Assembly (NCBI RefSeq): GCF_024331145.1 | Contig: NZ_JANDJO010000003.1 | Location: 556,105 to 620,104, forward strand | Direction: 5' to 3' | Length of the DNA stretch: 64,000 nucleotides | Source of the DNA: Shimia sp. CNT1-13L.2 | Lineage (GTDB): Bacteria > Pseudomonadota > Alphaproteobacteria > Rhodobacterales > Rhodobacteraceae | Shown here: piece by piece, positions 18,409 through 26,859 of the stretch | Position numbering within the stretch: the stretch's first letter is position 1 | Layout: every line of letters starts with the position of its first letter | The notes under the pieces: model-generated | What the model was told of the DNA's origin: nothing | The model's input: the letters and a program-made list of their open reading frames with translations, nothing else | Databases searched by the model: none | Position numbers and translations under genes: made by a program

Positions 18409-19763
18409 CCGACGCAACCTCGTCCAACATCCCATCGGGCAAGAAACACGCCACCTCGCTCGTGGCCCAGGATGCACGCACCAAGCGCCGCAACGCGGCC
18501 GAGGCTCGCTTCCGCGCCTACGGTGTCGCCGCCATCGTGGTTGCCATCCTCGCCCTGATCGGTCTGGTCAGCTCGATCCTCTACAACGGCTCGTCGGCCT
18601 TCCGTCAGACCTTCATCACCATGGAGGTCTACCTCGACCCGGCGAAACTCGACAAGGACGGCTCCGGTAACCTTGAAAAGATCGCCAAGGTCTCGACCTT
18701 TGGCTATGCGCCTCTGATCGCCAAGGGCTTCGAGAAAAAGTTCGAAGAAAACCCGAACCTCGTGGTTGAAGGCCTGAACGCCAAGAAGGCCGCCAAGATG
18801 ATCTCCAAGGAAGGCCCTGCGGAACTGCGCCGCATGGTTCTGGCCAATCCGGCCCTGATCGGACAGACGGTCAAGGTCGAGTTCCTCGCAAACGGGCGGA
18901 TTGACGGCTACTTCAAGGGCCGTGTAACCCCCGAGACCGCGAAGCTCGACAAGAACGTCTCGCCGGAACAGCTCATGCTGGCCGACAAGCTAAAAGAGGC
19001 CGGTCTGCTGAAGACGCGCTTCAACTTTGGCTTCCTGACCCGTGCTGACGCCTCCGAGAACCGCCCCGAAGCCGCCGGTCTTGGCGTCGCGATCCTCGGC
19101 TCGTTCTACATGATGCTGGTCGTCCTGTGCCTGACGCTGCCCATCGGCGTGGCCGCTTCGATCTATCTTGAGGAATTCGCTCCGAAAAACTGGATCACCG
19201 ACATCGTCGAGGTGAACATCTCGAACCTTGCCGCGGTGCCCTCGATCGTCTTCGGTATCCTTGGTCTCGCGATCTTCATCAACTTCGCGGGCTTGCCGCA
19301 ATCGGCACCCATCGTCGGTGGCCTCGTGCTGACCCTGATGACCCTGCCGACAATCATCATCGCCACCCGCGCATCGCTCAAGGCGGTTCCGCCGTCGATC
19401 CGCGACGCAGCGCTTGGGGTAGGGGCCTCGAAAATGCAGGCGGTCTTCCACCACGTCCTGCCGCTGGCCGCCCCCGGCATTCTGACCGGCACCATCATCG
19501 GTTTGGCCCAGGCACTTGGCGAAACCGCGCCGCTTCTGCTGATCGGCATGGTGGCCTTCGTGCGCGAATATCCGGCCGCCCCCCCCGAAGGCTTCTTCGA
19601 TCCCGCCGCCGCGCTTCCGGTTCAGGTCTACAACTGGACCCAGCGTTCGGACCCGGCCTTCGTGGAACGCGCCTCGGGTGCCATCATCGTCCTCCTGGTG
19701 TTCCTGCTTGCCATGAACGCCATCGCAATCATCCTGCGCCGTCGCTTCGAGCGCCGCTGGTAA
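18405..19763 (+). CDS. pstA: Phosphate ABC transporter permease PstA (long form, DUF3333-like N-terminus)
   Basis: The 452-residue permease has a conserved C-terminal PstA domain (NLAAVPSIVFGILGLAIF, IGLAQALGETAPLLLIGM). Its N-terminal extension of roughly 150 residues, with one membrane helix near 45-65 and a charged region, matches the DUF3333 domain found in alphaproteobacterial PstA. With PstC it forms the phosphate channel. The ATGA overlap with pstC indicates coupling. Confidence 0.92.
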   Translation: MTDATSSNIPSGKKHATSLVAQDARTKRRNAAEARFRAYGVAAIVVAILALIGLVSSILYNGSSAFRQTFITMEVYLDPAKLDKDGSGNLEKIAKVSTFGYAPLIAKGFEKKFEENPNLVVEGLNAKKAAKMISKEGPAELRRMVLANPALIGQTVKVEFLANGRIDGYFKGRVTPETAKLDKNVSPEQLMLADKLKEAGLLKTRFNFGFLTRADASENRPEAAGLGVAILGSFYMMLVVLCLTLPIGVAASIYLEEFAPKNWITDIVEVNISNLAAVPSIVFGILGLAIFINFAGLPQSAPIVGGLVLTLMTLPTIIIATRASLKAVPPSIRDAALGVGASKMQAVFHHVLPLAAPGILTGTIIGLAQALGETAPLLLIGMVAFVREYPAAPPEGFFDPAAALPVQVYNWTQRSDPAFVERASGAIIVLLVFLLAMNAIAIILRRRFERRW

Positions 19764-19783
19764 GTAGGAAAAGGTAGAGTAAT

Positions 19784-20581
19784 ATGTACGACGCACCGAA
19801 ACTGGAGGCGAACGTGGAACAGAACGACATCAAAATTAACGCCAAGAATGTGCAGGTCTACTATGGCGCGACCCACGCCATCAAGGATGTGAACATCGAC
19901 ATCGAAGACAAGACCGTAACGGCGTTCATCGGCCCGTCGGGCTGTGGCAAGTCGACCTTCCTGCGCTGCCTCAACCGCATGAACGACACCATCGACGTCT
20001 GCCGCGTCGAAGGCGACATCCTGCTGGATGGCGAAGACATCTATGACAAGCGTGTCGATCCGGTTCAACTGCGCGCCAAGGTGGGCATGGTGTTCCAGAA
20101 GCCGAACCCGTTCCCCAAGTCGATCTACGACAATATCGCCTATGGCCCGCGCATCCACGGCCTTGCCAAGAACAAAGCTGATCTCGATGAAATCGTTGAG
20201 AAATCCCTGCGTCGCGGCGCGATCTGGAACGAGGTGAAAGACCGCCTTCACGAGCCCGGCACCGGCCTGTCCGGCGGTCAGCAACAGCGCCTGTGTATCG
20301 CCCGCGCCGTCGCCACGGAACCCGAGGTTCTGCTGATGGACGAACCGTGCTCGGCGCTTGACCCGATTGCCACTGCACAGGTCGAGGAACTGATCGACGA
20401 ATTGCGCGGCCGCTACTCGGTCGTCATCGTGACCCACTCGATGCAACAGGCGGCCCGTGTCAGTCAGAAGACGGCCTTCTTCCACCTCGGCAACCTGGTG
20501 GAATACGACGATACCGCCACGATCTTTACCAACCCCAAAGACGAACGCACCGAAAGCTACATCACCGGCCGTATCGGCTAA
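19784..20581 (+). CDS. pstB: Phosphate ABC transporter ATP-binding protein PstB
   Basis: The 265-residue ABC ATPase has Walker [10 protein letters not shown] (50-58), [14 protein letters not shown], Walker [14 protein letters not shown] and the H-loop VTHSMQQA, all typical of PstB. It powers phosphate import. It starts 20 bases after pstA and is followed 12 bases later by phoU. Confidence 0.95.
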   Translation: MYDAPKLEANVEQNDIKINAKNVQVYYGATHAIKDVNIDIEDKTVTAFIGPSGCGKSTFLRCLNRMNDTIDVCRVEGDILLDGEDIYDKRVDPVQLRAKVGMVFQKPNPFPKSIYDNIAYGPRIHGLAKNKADLDEIVEKSLRRGAIWNEVKDRLHEPGTGLSGGQQQRLCIARAVATEPEVLLMDEPCSALDPIATAQVEELIDELRGRYSVVIVTHSMQQAARVSQKTAFFHLGNLVEYDDTATIFTNPKDERTESYITGRIG

Positions 20582-20593
20582 GGGAGCAGGACC

Positions 20594-21307
20594 ATGAACG
20601 ATAAACACATTGTCTCGTCTTTCGATAGCGACCTCGAGCAGATCCAGGCGCATATCATGAAAATGGGCGGCCTCGTCGAAGAGGCCATCCTCGACGCCTC
20701 CAAATCGCTCAAGAACCGCGACGAGGAACTGGCGGAAATCGTCCGCAACAACGACAAGGCCATCGACCAGCTGGAACAACTGGTCAACGACGAATGCTTC
20801 AAGCTGATTGCCCTGCGCTCTCCCACCGCGATCGACCTGCGTGTCGTGCTGTCGGTGATGAAGATCGCCGGCAACCTCGAGCGTATCGGCGACTATGCCA
20901 AGAACATGGCCAAGCGGACCGGTGTTCTGGTGCACATGACACCCGTGGAAGGGGCCCGAGGTGCGCTGCGTCGTATGGCGCGCGAAGTCCAGTTGATGCT
21001 CAAGGATGCGCTTGATGCCTACATCCAGCGTGACGCCGAACTGGCGCAGGACATTCTCGAACGTGACCGCGACATCGACCAGATGTACAACGCCTTGTTC
21101 CGCGAATTCCTGACCTTCATGATGGAAGATCCGCGCTACATCACGCCCTGTATGCACCTGCATTTCATCGCCAAGAACACCGAGCGCATGGGCGACCATG
21201 TCACCTCGATCGCCGAACAGGTCATCTATCTCGTGACCGGCGAGTTGCCCGATGAAAATCGCCCGAAATCAGACCATTACGACCCGGCTCTGCATTCCGC
21301 AGAATAA
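20594..21307 (+). CDS. phoU: Phosphate signalling protein PhoU
   Basis: The 237-residue all-helical protein has two PhoU repeats with metal-binding E/DxxxD motifs (ERIGDYAKNMAK, ERMGDHVTSIAEQVIY). PhoU links the Pst transporter to PhoR and keeps the regulon off when phosphate is plentiful. An AGGGAG site precedes the ATG. Its place between pstB and phoB is standard for Rhodobacteraceae. Confidence 0.95.
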   Translation: MNDKHIVSSFDSDLEQIQAHIMKMGGLVEEAILDASKSLKNRDEELAEIVRNNDKAIDQLEQLVNDECFKLIALRSPTAIDLRVVLSVMKIAGNLERIGDYAKNMAKRTGVLVHMTPVEGARGALRRMAREVQLMLKDALDAYIQRDAELAQDILERDRDIDQMYNALFREFLTFMMEDPRYITPCMHLHFIAKNTERMGDHVTSIAEQVIYLVTGELPDENRPKSDHYDPALHSAE

Positions 21308-21322
21308 TTCGAAGCACCGATT

Positions 21323-22012
21323 ATGGCTACAGATCACCCAACCGTTCTTGTCGTAGAAGACGAACCCGCACAGCGCGACGTGCTGTCCTACAACCTCGAG
21401 TCCGAAGGCTTCGAGGTGGTGTCCGCCGCGGATGGCGACGAGGCGCTTCTGCTGGTATCCGAAGTGATGCCCGACATCATCGTTCTCGACTGGATGCTGC
21501 CCGGCATTTCCGGCATCGAAATCTGCCGACGCCTCAAGACCCGCACGGAGACGGCGGGCATTCCTGTCATCATGCTGTCGGCGCGCTCGGAAGAGGTTGA
21601 CCGGGTGAGGGGGCTTGAAACCGGCGCGGATGATTATGTCGTCAAACCCTATTCAGTTCTCGAACTGATGGCCCGTGTCCGCAGTCAGCTGCGCCGCGTC
21701 CGTCCTGCGTCCGTCGGTCAGCGCCTTGAATACGAAGGCATCGTGCTGGATGCGGAAACCCACCGTGTGACCCGCGACGAGAAGCCGCTCAAGCTTGGAC
21801 CAACCGAATTCCGGCTCCTGTCGACCTTCATGGAAAAGCCGGGCCGGGTCTGGAGCCGGGAACAGCTTCTGGATCGGGTCTGGGGCCGCGACATCTATGT
21901 CGACAGCCGCACCGTCGACGTACACATCGGCCGTCTTCGCAAGGCGCTGTGCGTACATGGCGGCAATGATCCGCTGCGCACCGTTCGCGGGGCAGGCTAC
22001 GCCCTCGGGTAA
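21323..22012 (+). CDS. phoB: Phosphate regulon response regulator PhoB
   Basis: The 229-residue OmpR-type regulator has a receiver with acidic pocket Glu12-Asp13 and phospho-acceptor Asp56 (VLDWMLP), and a winged-helix domain with GPTEFRLLSTFMEKPGRVWSREQ. It should bind the Pho box before pstS, giving a closed autoregulated locus. It is the last gene before a terminator. Confidence 0.95.
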   Translation: MATDHPTVLVVEDEPAQRDVLSYNLESEGFEVVSAADGDEALLLVSEVMPDIIVLDWMLPGISGIEICRRLKTRTETAGIPVIMLSARSEEVDRVRGLETGADDYVVKPYSVLELMARVRSQLRRVRPASVGQRLEYEGIVLDAETHRVTRDEKPLKLGPTEFRLLSTFMEKPGRVWSREQLLDRVWGRDIYVDSRTVDVHIGRLRKALCVHGGNDPLRTVRGAGYALG

Positions 22013-22047
22013 ATTCAACGCGGCTTAGTGTTGTTCAAGTTACACAA

Positions 22048-22078
22048 CGCGCCTCCAAACGAGGCGTGTTTCTTGTTT
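22048..22078 (+). terminator. Terminator after phoB
   Basis: An 8-bp stem with one G-T pair (CGCGCCTC / GAGGCGTG), a 5-base loop and a TTTCTTGTTT tract close the pst-pho operon. Confidence 0.75.
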
Positions 22079-22421
22079 AAGGTCAACGCACTACAGAAAC
22101 ACATTGAACTAACACTCAGAGCTTCTCGGCAGGTCGCTTGATACTCCCATTCAGTACGCGCAGCGGCTCTGGCAGGGATGGCATTGCTCGGGCTATGCTG
22201 TCTCTATTACCTCAATCCAAATTTCCCATAATGAATATTATGTTATTATTTCATACTAACGATCACGATACCGTGAGCCCCAACGGCCTTTTTTACTAAA
22301 TGGACGAATTTGCCTAACAAGTGCAACAAAATAAGCCATTTGTGCCGCTGAATGAAATCAGAATGACGCTAGACAGAGGCAATTCCCTGCCTGTAATGTC
22401 GATGGCAACATGGGGACAAAA
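22079..22421. other. AT-richer intergenic region before aroQ
   Basis: About 340 bp without a convincing gene, clearly richer in A and T than its surroundings. It holds a perfect 6-bp inverted repeat CATAAT-GAAT-ATTATG (22227-22242) and a 22-codon frame (22231-22299) without a ribosome-binding site. The aroQ promoter must lie here, but no clear -35/-10 pair was found. Confidence 0.4.
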
Positions 22422-22856
22422 ATGAATTCAATACTCGTTTTGAACGGCCCGAATCTCAACTTGCTTGGGACTCGGCAGCCGGAGGTCTACGGATCGACAA
22501 CGCTCAAGGACATCGAGGCCGCCTGTGTGGCCCGTGGCGAGGCGCTAGGCTGTGCCGTCACCTGCCAGCAAAGCAACCACGAAGGCGCGCTGGTGGATGC
22601 CATTCACGCCGCCAAGGGTGTTCATAACGGGATCATTCTCAACGCTGGGGCCTACACGCACACCTCGATTGCCCTGATGGATGCCATCGCCTCGGTCGAA
22701 CTTCCGGTGATCGAACTGCATCTGTCGAACATCCACGCGCGTGAGGCCTTCCGCCACAAGTCCTACATCGCCCCTGTCGCGATTGGCCAGATCTGCGGCT
22801 TTGGCGCCAACGGTTACATGCTGGCGCTGGATGCCATGAAACAGTACCTGGGCTAA
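22422..22856 (+). CDS. aroQ: Type II 3-dehydroquinate dehydratase
   Basis: The 144-residue enzyme dehydrates 3-dehydroquinate in the shikimate pathway. The N-terminal ILVLNGPNLNLLGTRQPEVYG with the catalytic Tyr region, and ELHLSNIHAREAFRHKS with the catalytic His, are diagnostic of the small dodecameric type II enzyme. The ATG at 22422 is chosen because GGGGA lies 5 bases upstream; an ATG 12 bases earlier lacks a site. It is followed 4 bases later by a luxR-type gene. Confidence 0.94.
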   Translation: MNSILVLNGPNLNLLGTRQPEVYGSTTLKDIEAACVARGEALGCAVTCQQSNHEGALVDAIHAAKGVHNGIILNAGAYTHTSIALMDAIASVELPVIELHLSNIHAREAFRHKSYIAPVAIGQICGFGANGYMLALDAMKQYLG

Positions 22857-22860
22857 CTGC

Positions 22861-23619
22861 ATGTCACTGGATTACATCGAAGCCCTGACCAACGCGCATT
22901 CGCTCGAGGCCCTGTGGGACATGCACACGGCCTGCATGGCGGACTATGGCTTCGACCGGCTGATCTACGGCTACACGAATTTCCGCACCGATGCCTCGCT
23001 CGGCAGCGAAGACGATTTCATGGTGCTTTCCAACCATGACCGCGATTATCTCGATCGTTTCCTCGGCGATGGCCTGTATTTTTCCGGCCCGATGATGCGT
23101 TGGGCGCTCAACAACACCGGCGCCTGTAGCTGGTCCTGGGTGGCAGAACAGATCGAAAACGGCAGGCTCAGCGATCACGAGATGAAGGTGTTTCGCATCA
23201 ACGCCGAAATGGGTGTGACTGCTGGCTATACAATCAGTTTCCCAACCATTTCCTCGCGCACCAAGGGCGCCATGGCGATGACCGCGCGGCGTGGCATGTC
23301 CCAAAAGGACGTCGATGACATCTGGGAGCGTGACGGACGGTTCATCGAGTTGATCAACAACATCGCACACCTCAAGATCCTCTCCCTGCCCTACGAATAT
23401 CCGAAGCGCGCGCTCACCAAGCGCCAGCGCGAAGTGCTTGAATGGGTCGGAGACGGAAAAACGATCCAGGACATCGCGACGCTGATCGATCGCACCCCCG
23501 CGACCGTGGAAAAACACCTGCGTCTGGCCCGCGAAGCGCTGGATGTCGAGACCACGGCGCAGGCCCTGCTTAAAGCGTCGTTTTTGCACCAGATTTACAA
23601 ACCAGAGAGCGAAGCCTGA
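22861..23619 (+). CDS. LuxR-family regulator with autoinducer-binding domain (LuxR solo)
   Basis: The 252-residue protein has an N-terminal autoinducer-binding domain (about 15-165, with conserved Trp and Asp such as MRWALNN and WSWVAEQ) and a C-terminal LuxR HTH (LTKRQREVLEWVGDGKTIQDIATLI, then TVEKHL). No luxI homologue is nearby, so it is a solo or its synthase is elsewhere. It is probably co-transcribed with aroQ. The signal it senses cannot be inferred. Confidence 0.85.
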   Translation: MSLDYIEALTNAHSLEALWDMHTACMADYGFDRLIYGYTNFRTDASLGSEDDFMVLSNHDRDYLDRFLGDGLYFSGPMMRWALNNTGACSWSWVAEQIENGRLSDHEMKVFRINAEMGVTAGYTISFPTISSRTKGAMAMTARRGMSQKDVDDIWERDGRFIELINNIAHLKILSLPYEYPKRALTKRQREVLEWVGDGKTIQDIATLIDRTPATVEKHLRLAREALDVETTAQALLKASFLHQIYKPESEA

Positions 23620-23688
23620 CGCAACTATGCGTCAAAAGTAGGGTTTACCTGACTTGTTTGACGCTGGGTAAATAAGGCATTGTTATAG

Positions 23689-23905
23689 TGTTCCGTGAGT
23701 GGTGGCTTTAGCCTTGGAACGTTCTGGTTGCTATCCCCGTAATACCGGGGCTCTTGTGGTCAGCCGGACAATCCGGATGCTGGTACCCAAGGCTTATTTC
23801 GGCCTTGGGGCTGGCTTTTTCGATTGGACGCCCCGTCATCCCCATGCACTTGGGGCGTACGTATCGAGCGGCGCTGTCTTTTCCCGGGCAGCGCCGCATT
23901 TTTTT
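23689..23905 (+). ncRNA. Candidate structured non-coding RNA, unknown family
   Basis: Successive perfect hairpins lie at 23735-23750 (CCCCG/CGGGG), 23761-23782 (CAGC-CGGA/TCCG-GCTG), 23786-23809 (CCCAAGGC/GCCTTGGG, then five T) and 23828-23858 (ACGCCCC/GGGGCGT), ending in a terminator at 23868-23905. AGCCTTGG at 23710-23717 is fully complementary to CCAAGGCT at 23787-23794, so it can compete with the terminator-like hairpin. A TTGACG and a TATAGT (23658, 23684) lie upstream, but at a 20-base spacing. No plus-strand gene follows, so it would be a free-standing RNA. 6S and SRP RNA features were not found. Confidence 0.5.
23868..23905 (+). terminator. Strong plus-strand terminator of the candidate ncRNA
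   Basis: A 9-bp perfect GC-rich stem (GCGGCGCTG / CAGCGCCGC) with a 12-base loop is followed by A and seven T. It points away from luxR and faces the minus-strand tsf gene. Confidence 0.85.
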
Positions 23906-23933
23906 GCGCACGCCCAATTCTTGAGAAACCGAT

Positions 23934-23967
23934 CAAAAAGAAAACGCCGCCTGCGATGCAGACGGCG
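23934..23967 (-). terminator. Terminator of the rpsB-tsf operon
   Basis: On the minus strand a stem of CGCCG plus CTGC with one mismatch and a 3-base loop is followed by TTTTCTTTTT. It lies about 30 bases after the tsf stop codon. Confidence 0.8.
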
Positions 23968-23994
23968 CTTCCAATTCAGATATCGAAAGAGCGA

Positions 23995-24870
23995 TTAGCC
24001 CTGAGCTGCCTTTGCAACTTCTGCGGCGAAATCTTCTTCTTTCTTCTCGATGCCTTCGCCCACTTCCATGCGGACATAGCCAACGATCTCTGCACCGGCT
24101 TCCTTGGCCGCGGCTTCCACGGTCAGGTCGGGGTTGATGACAAAGCTCTGGCCCAGCAGGGTCACTTCGGCCATGAACTTCTTCATGCGGCCAACGATCA
24201 TCTTCTCGATCACTTGCTCGGGCTTGCCCGATTCACGTGCGATCTCGATCTGAACGTTTTTCTCTTTTTCAACAACGGCCGGGTCCAGGTCAGCTTCCGA
24301 AAGCGACTGCGGGTTGGCTGCTGCGATGTGCATTGCAACCTGCTTGCCGAAGGCTTCGTCGCCACCGTTCAGGGCAACCAGAACGCCGATCTTGCCCATG
24401 CCGTCTACGGCCGGGTTGTGGACGTAGGACACAACGGTTTCGCCAGCAACCGACGCCATGCGACGGACCGACATGTTTTCACCGATGGTGGCAACCGCGT
24501 CGGTGACAACTTCCGAAACCGGCTTGCCGCCCATGTCGGCCGCCAGCAGGGCTTCGGTGTCTTCAACGGTCAGCGCTACGTCGGCGATACCGCCAACCAT
24601 CGCCTGGAAGTCAGCGTTCTTGCCAACAAAGTCGGTTTCCGAGTTCACTTCAACCGCTACACCTTTGCCACCGTCAACCTTAACGGCCACCAGGCCCTCG
24701 GCTGCGATACGGCCGGCTTTCTTGGCCGCTTTGGCCAGACCTTTGGTGCGCAGCCAGTCGATTGCCGCTTCCTGGTCACCGTCGGTCTCGGTCAGGGCTT
24801 TCTTTGCGTCCATCATGCCTGCGCCGGTCATTTCGCGCAGTTCTTTCACCATTGCTGCTGTGATCGCCAT
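23995..24870 (-). CDS. tsf: Translation elongation factor Ts
   Basis: The 291-residue EF-Ts is the nucleotide exchange factor of EF-Tu. An N-terminal UBA-like domain with [19 protein letters not shown] is followed by the core with SETDFVGKN, both diagnostic. The ATG at 24868-24870 follows an AGGAG site; an in-frame upstream ATG would give a short extra tail. It is 133 bp downstream of rpsB, the universal order. Confidence 0.95.
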   Translation of the reverse strand: MAITAAMVKELREMTGAGMMDAKKALTETDGDQEAAIDWLRTKGLAKAAKKAGRIAAEGLVAVKVDGGKGVAVEVNSETDFVGKNADFQAMVGGIADVALTVEDTEALLAADMGGKPVSEVVTDAVATIGENMSVRRMASVAGETVVSYVHNPAVDGMGKIGVLVALNGGDEAFGKQVAMHIAAANPQSLSEADLDPAVVEKEKNVQIEIARESGKPEQVIEKMIVGRMKKFMAEVTLLGQSFVINPDLTVEAAAKEAGAEIVGYVRMEVGEGIEKKEEDFAAEVAKAAQG

Positions 24871-25003
24871 CTTGGCTCTCCTCATCTCTCTATAGGCGCG
24901 ATGCTGACAAGGGTCAGGGCACCAAAGGGTGCGATCGCGCGGGGTATTCGGAAAATGTATCCGGGGGCGGGCTTACCCTGCCCCCGTGAAAGAAATGTAA
25001 CGC

Positions 25004-25777
25004 TTACGCGTCGGCAGCGGCTTCTTCTGCTACTGCTTCTTCGGCCGGTGCTTCTTCCATTGCACCCAGGTCGATGCCTGCCGCGCCCAGCTGAGCCGAC
25101 ATGCCGTCCAGAGCGGCGCGCGAAGCCAGATCGCAGTACAGCGAGATGGCGCGTGCAGCGTCGTCGTTGCCCGGGATGATGTAATCAACGCCGTCGGGCG
25201 AGCAGTTGGTGTCGACAACAGCCACAACCGGGATACCCAGCTTGTTGGCTTCTGCGATGGCCAGAGCTTCTTTTTTCACGTCGATGACGAAGAGAAGATC
25301 CGGAACGCCGCCCATTTCACGGATACCGCCCAGCGAAGCTTGCAGCTTCTCGAGGTCGCGCTCCATGTTCAGGCGCTCTTTCTTGGTCAGGCCTTCTGCG
25401 CCCGAAGCCATTTTCTCGTCGATCTCTTTCAGACGGTTGATCGACTGCGAAACGGTTTTCCAGTTGGTGAGCGTGCCGCCCAGCCAGCGGTGGTTCATGT
25501 AGTACTGTGCGCACTTCTCAGCGGCGTCTGCAACCGGCGCAGCGGCCTGACGCTTGGTGCCAACAAACAGAACGCGGCCGCCCTTGGCGACGGTTTCACG
25601 GATCACGTTCAGGGCCGCGTCCAGCATCGGAACGGTCTGGGTGAGGTCCATGATGTGGATGCCATTGCGCGAGCCGTAGATGAACGGCGACATGCGCGGG
25701 TTCCAACGTTGGGTTTGGTGACCAAAGTGTACGCCTGCTTCCAGCAGCTGGCGCATGGTGAACTCGGGAAGAGCCAT
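25004..25777 (-). CDS. rpsB: 30S ribosomal protein S2
   Basis: The 257-residue S2 begins [20 protein letters not shown] and contains [11 protein letters not shown] and the conserved [27 protein letters not shown] region. The C-terminal 20 residues are an Ala/Glu-rich tail common in alphaproteobacteria. The upstream open frame is leader sequence, not protein. AAGGAA precedes the ATG. Confidence 0.96.
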   Translation of the reverse strand: MALPEFTMRQLLEAGVHFGHQTQRWNPRMSPFIYGSRNGIHIMDLTQTVPMLDAALNVIRETVAKGGRVLFVGTKRQAAAPVADAAEKCAQYYMNHRWLGGTLTNWKTVSQSINRLKEIDEKMASGAEGLTKKERLNMERDLEKLQASLGGIREMGGVPDLLFVIDVKKEALAIAEANKLGIPVVAVVDTNCSPDGVDYIIPGNDDAARAISLYCDLASRAALDGMSAQLGAAGIDLGAMEEAPAEEAVAEEAAADA

Positions 25778-25809
25778 GCTAGTTTTCCTTTTCCGGTTTA
25801 CGCCTTGGT

Positions 25810-25868
25810 GGGGAGAAGTGATCCCGACGTTTTCGGGACAACCGGCGGACTGTCCGGGATGTCTCCCC
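25810..25868 (-). promoter_or_regulatory. Folded rpsB leader (three-way junction)
   Basis: In the minus-strand leader, a 7-bp outer stem GGGGAGA/TCTCCCC (25862-25868 with 25810-25816) encloses two hairpins, one built on CCGG...CCGG and one on TCCCG...CGGGA. It lies 32 bases before the rpsB start codon. S2 represses its own mRNA in other bacteria, so this may be the S2-binding leader; that is inference. Confidence 0.5.
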
Positions 25869-25908
25869 GGAGCAACCCAAACCCCACCTGCGGGTTTGAA
25901 TGCGCGCG

Positions 25909-25937
25909 CATATATCGAACCCCTGCCCCCTTGGCAA
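25909..25937 (-). promoter_or_regulatory. rpsB promoter
   Basis: On the minus strand, TTGCCA (25932-25937) and TATATG (25909-25914) are separated by exactly 17 bases, a good sigma-70-type match. It would give a leader of about 125 nt containing the folded element at 25810-25868. Confidence 0.65.
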
Positions 25938-26060
25938 CCCCTGCAATAGGGTCTCCAGAAAATTCTTGGCAAACAACAGTGTCTTTGCTCTGAATGGCCG
26001 AAAGATTCGATGTCTGGCGCTGCCCGACGATTTACCGCCAATTGATTGCAAGGACCACAT

Positions 26061-26765
26061 ATGATCCCGTTTCGCCGCACGTTTTTCGCCCTCGCGACCA
26101 CCCTTCTCGCCTGCACCACTGCCCAAGCCGACCAGAAACCGATCTGGGGCCTTCAGGCCTATGGCGATATCTGCCGCGTGAAGTTCGGGCAGAAGGAAAT
26201 CAAACCGGGCGTCTGGCGTCTTATCAAGGTCGACAAGGGCTGCGATATCGCCAACTTCAAGGGCTATGCCATGCACGGCGACAGCCACATCCGCTTCTAC
26301 GGCAAACAGAACAGCCTGATCGCCTCGGCCGACAAGGGGGCCGACGGGCAATGGCGCGGTGTGATCGGTGACGGTGATCCCTTCGAAATGGTCTATTTCG
26401 GCCCGGCAAAGGGCAATAAACCTGCCAAGACCACCACCAACACCCAAACCTCTGCCGCCGTCGGCAAATGCGTGACCTACATCAACGCCAAGAAGCGTTG
26501 TGCCTCTCCCGAAGACACCACCTACAAAGCGTTCGAGACCATCGCGCTCCAGCCCCTCGCCCCGCTCAACCTCTATTTCATGCCCGATGCCGCATCGCGC
26601 GTGCAATCCGTGACACCCCGCAACATCTGTTTCCAGGATGTTCGCCACTGCACCGAACGCTACTTTGAAAAGGAAATCTGGTGTCAGGTGCGTGTCGGCA
26701 ATGAAAGCGGTTGGATCCTGCGCAAGGATGCCAATCACGTCTATGCCTCCAAGGGCTGCGGCTAA
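26061..26765 (+). CDS. Exported two-part protein of unknown function
   Basis: The 234-residue protein has a signal peptide ([16 protein letters not shown]) and two Cys-containing halves. The first (about 25-125), with [18 protein letters not shown], faintly recalls AprI/Inh protease-inhibitor barrels. The second half ends in an SH3-like stretch ([18 protein letters not shown]). A Thr/Asn/Pro linker joins them near 120-135. The ATG at 26061 has AAGGA 6 bases upstream. It is a single gene; the inhibitor resemblance is weak. Confidence 0.7.
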   Translation: MIPFRRTFFALATTLLACTTAQADQKPIWGLQAYGDICRVKFGQKEIKPGVWRLIKVDKGCDIANFKGYAMHGDSHIRFYGKQNSLIASADKGADGQWRGVIGDGDPFEMVYFGPAKGNKPAKTTTNTQTSAAVGKCVTYINAKKRCASPEDTTYKAFETIALQPLAPLNLYFMPDAASRVQSVTPRNICFQDVRHCTERYFEKEIWCQVRVGNESGWILRKDANHVYASKGCG

Positions 26766-26859
26766 GCGCGCGGATTTTCTGTCACCATGCCGTTTTCGGG
26801 CCTTCCCTTGAGAAAATTCTCAGGCAAAGTCGTCAGCACAACCTGACTGGAAACCGACG

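Larger units (their letters stand above)
23620..23994. other. Structured non-coding interval between the LuxR solo and tsf
   Basis: No gene is convincing in this 375-bp interval. It starts with a small hairpin right after the luxR stop (23618-23633) and an 8-bp inverted repeat GCGTCAAA / TTTGACGC (23629-23636 and 23657-23664). It then holds a chain of perfect hairpins and two plus-strand terminators, and ends with the tsf terminator on the minus strand. Confidence 0.6.

Noticed and set aside
15769..18477. A 902-codon open frame antisense to pstS and pstC
   Set aside because: It is a shadow of high-GC codon use. Its product is rich in Gly, Arg, His and Asp without any domain, while the opposite strand encodes clear PstS and PstC.
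23689..23820. Identification of the structured RNA as 6S RNA or SRP RNA
   Set aside because: The 5' and 3' ends do not pair into a 6S closing stem, and the SRP GGAAGGAAGCAGCC-type core is absent. A covariance-model scan is needed to name it.
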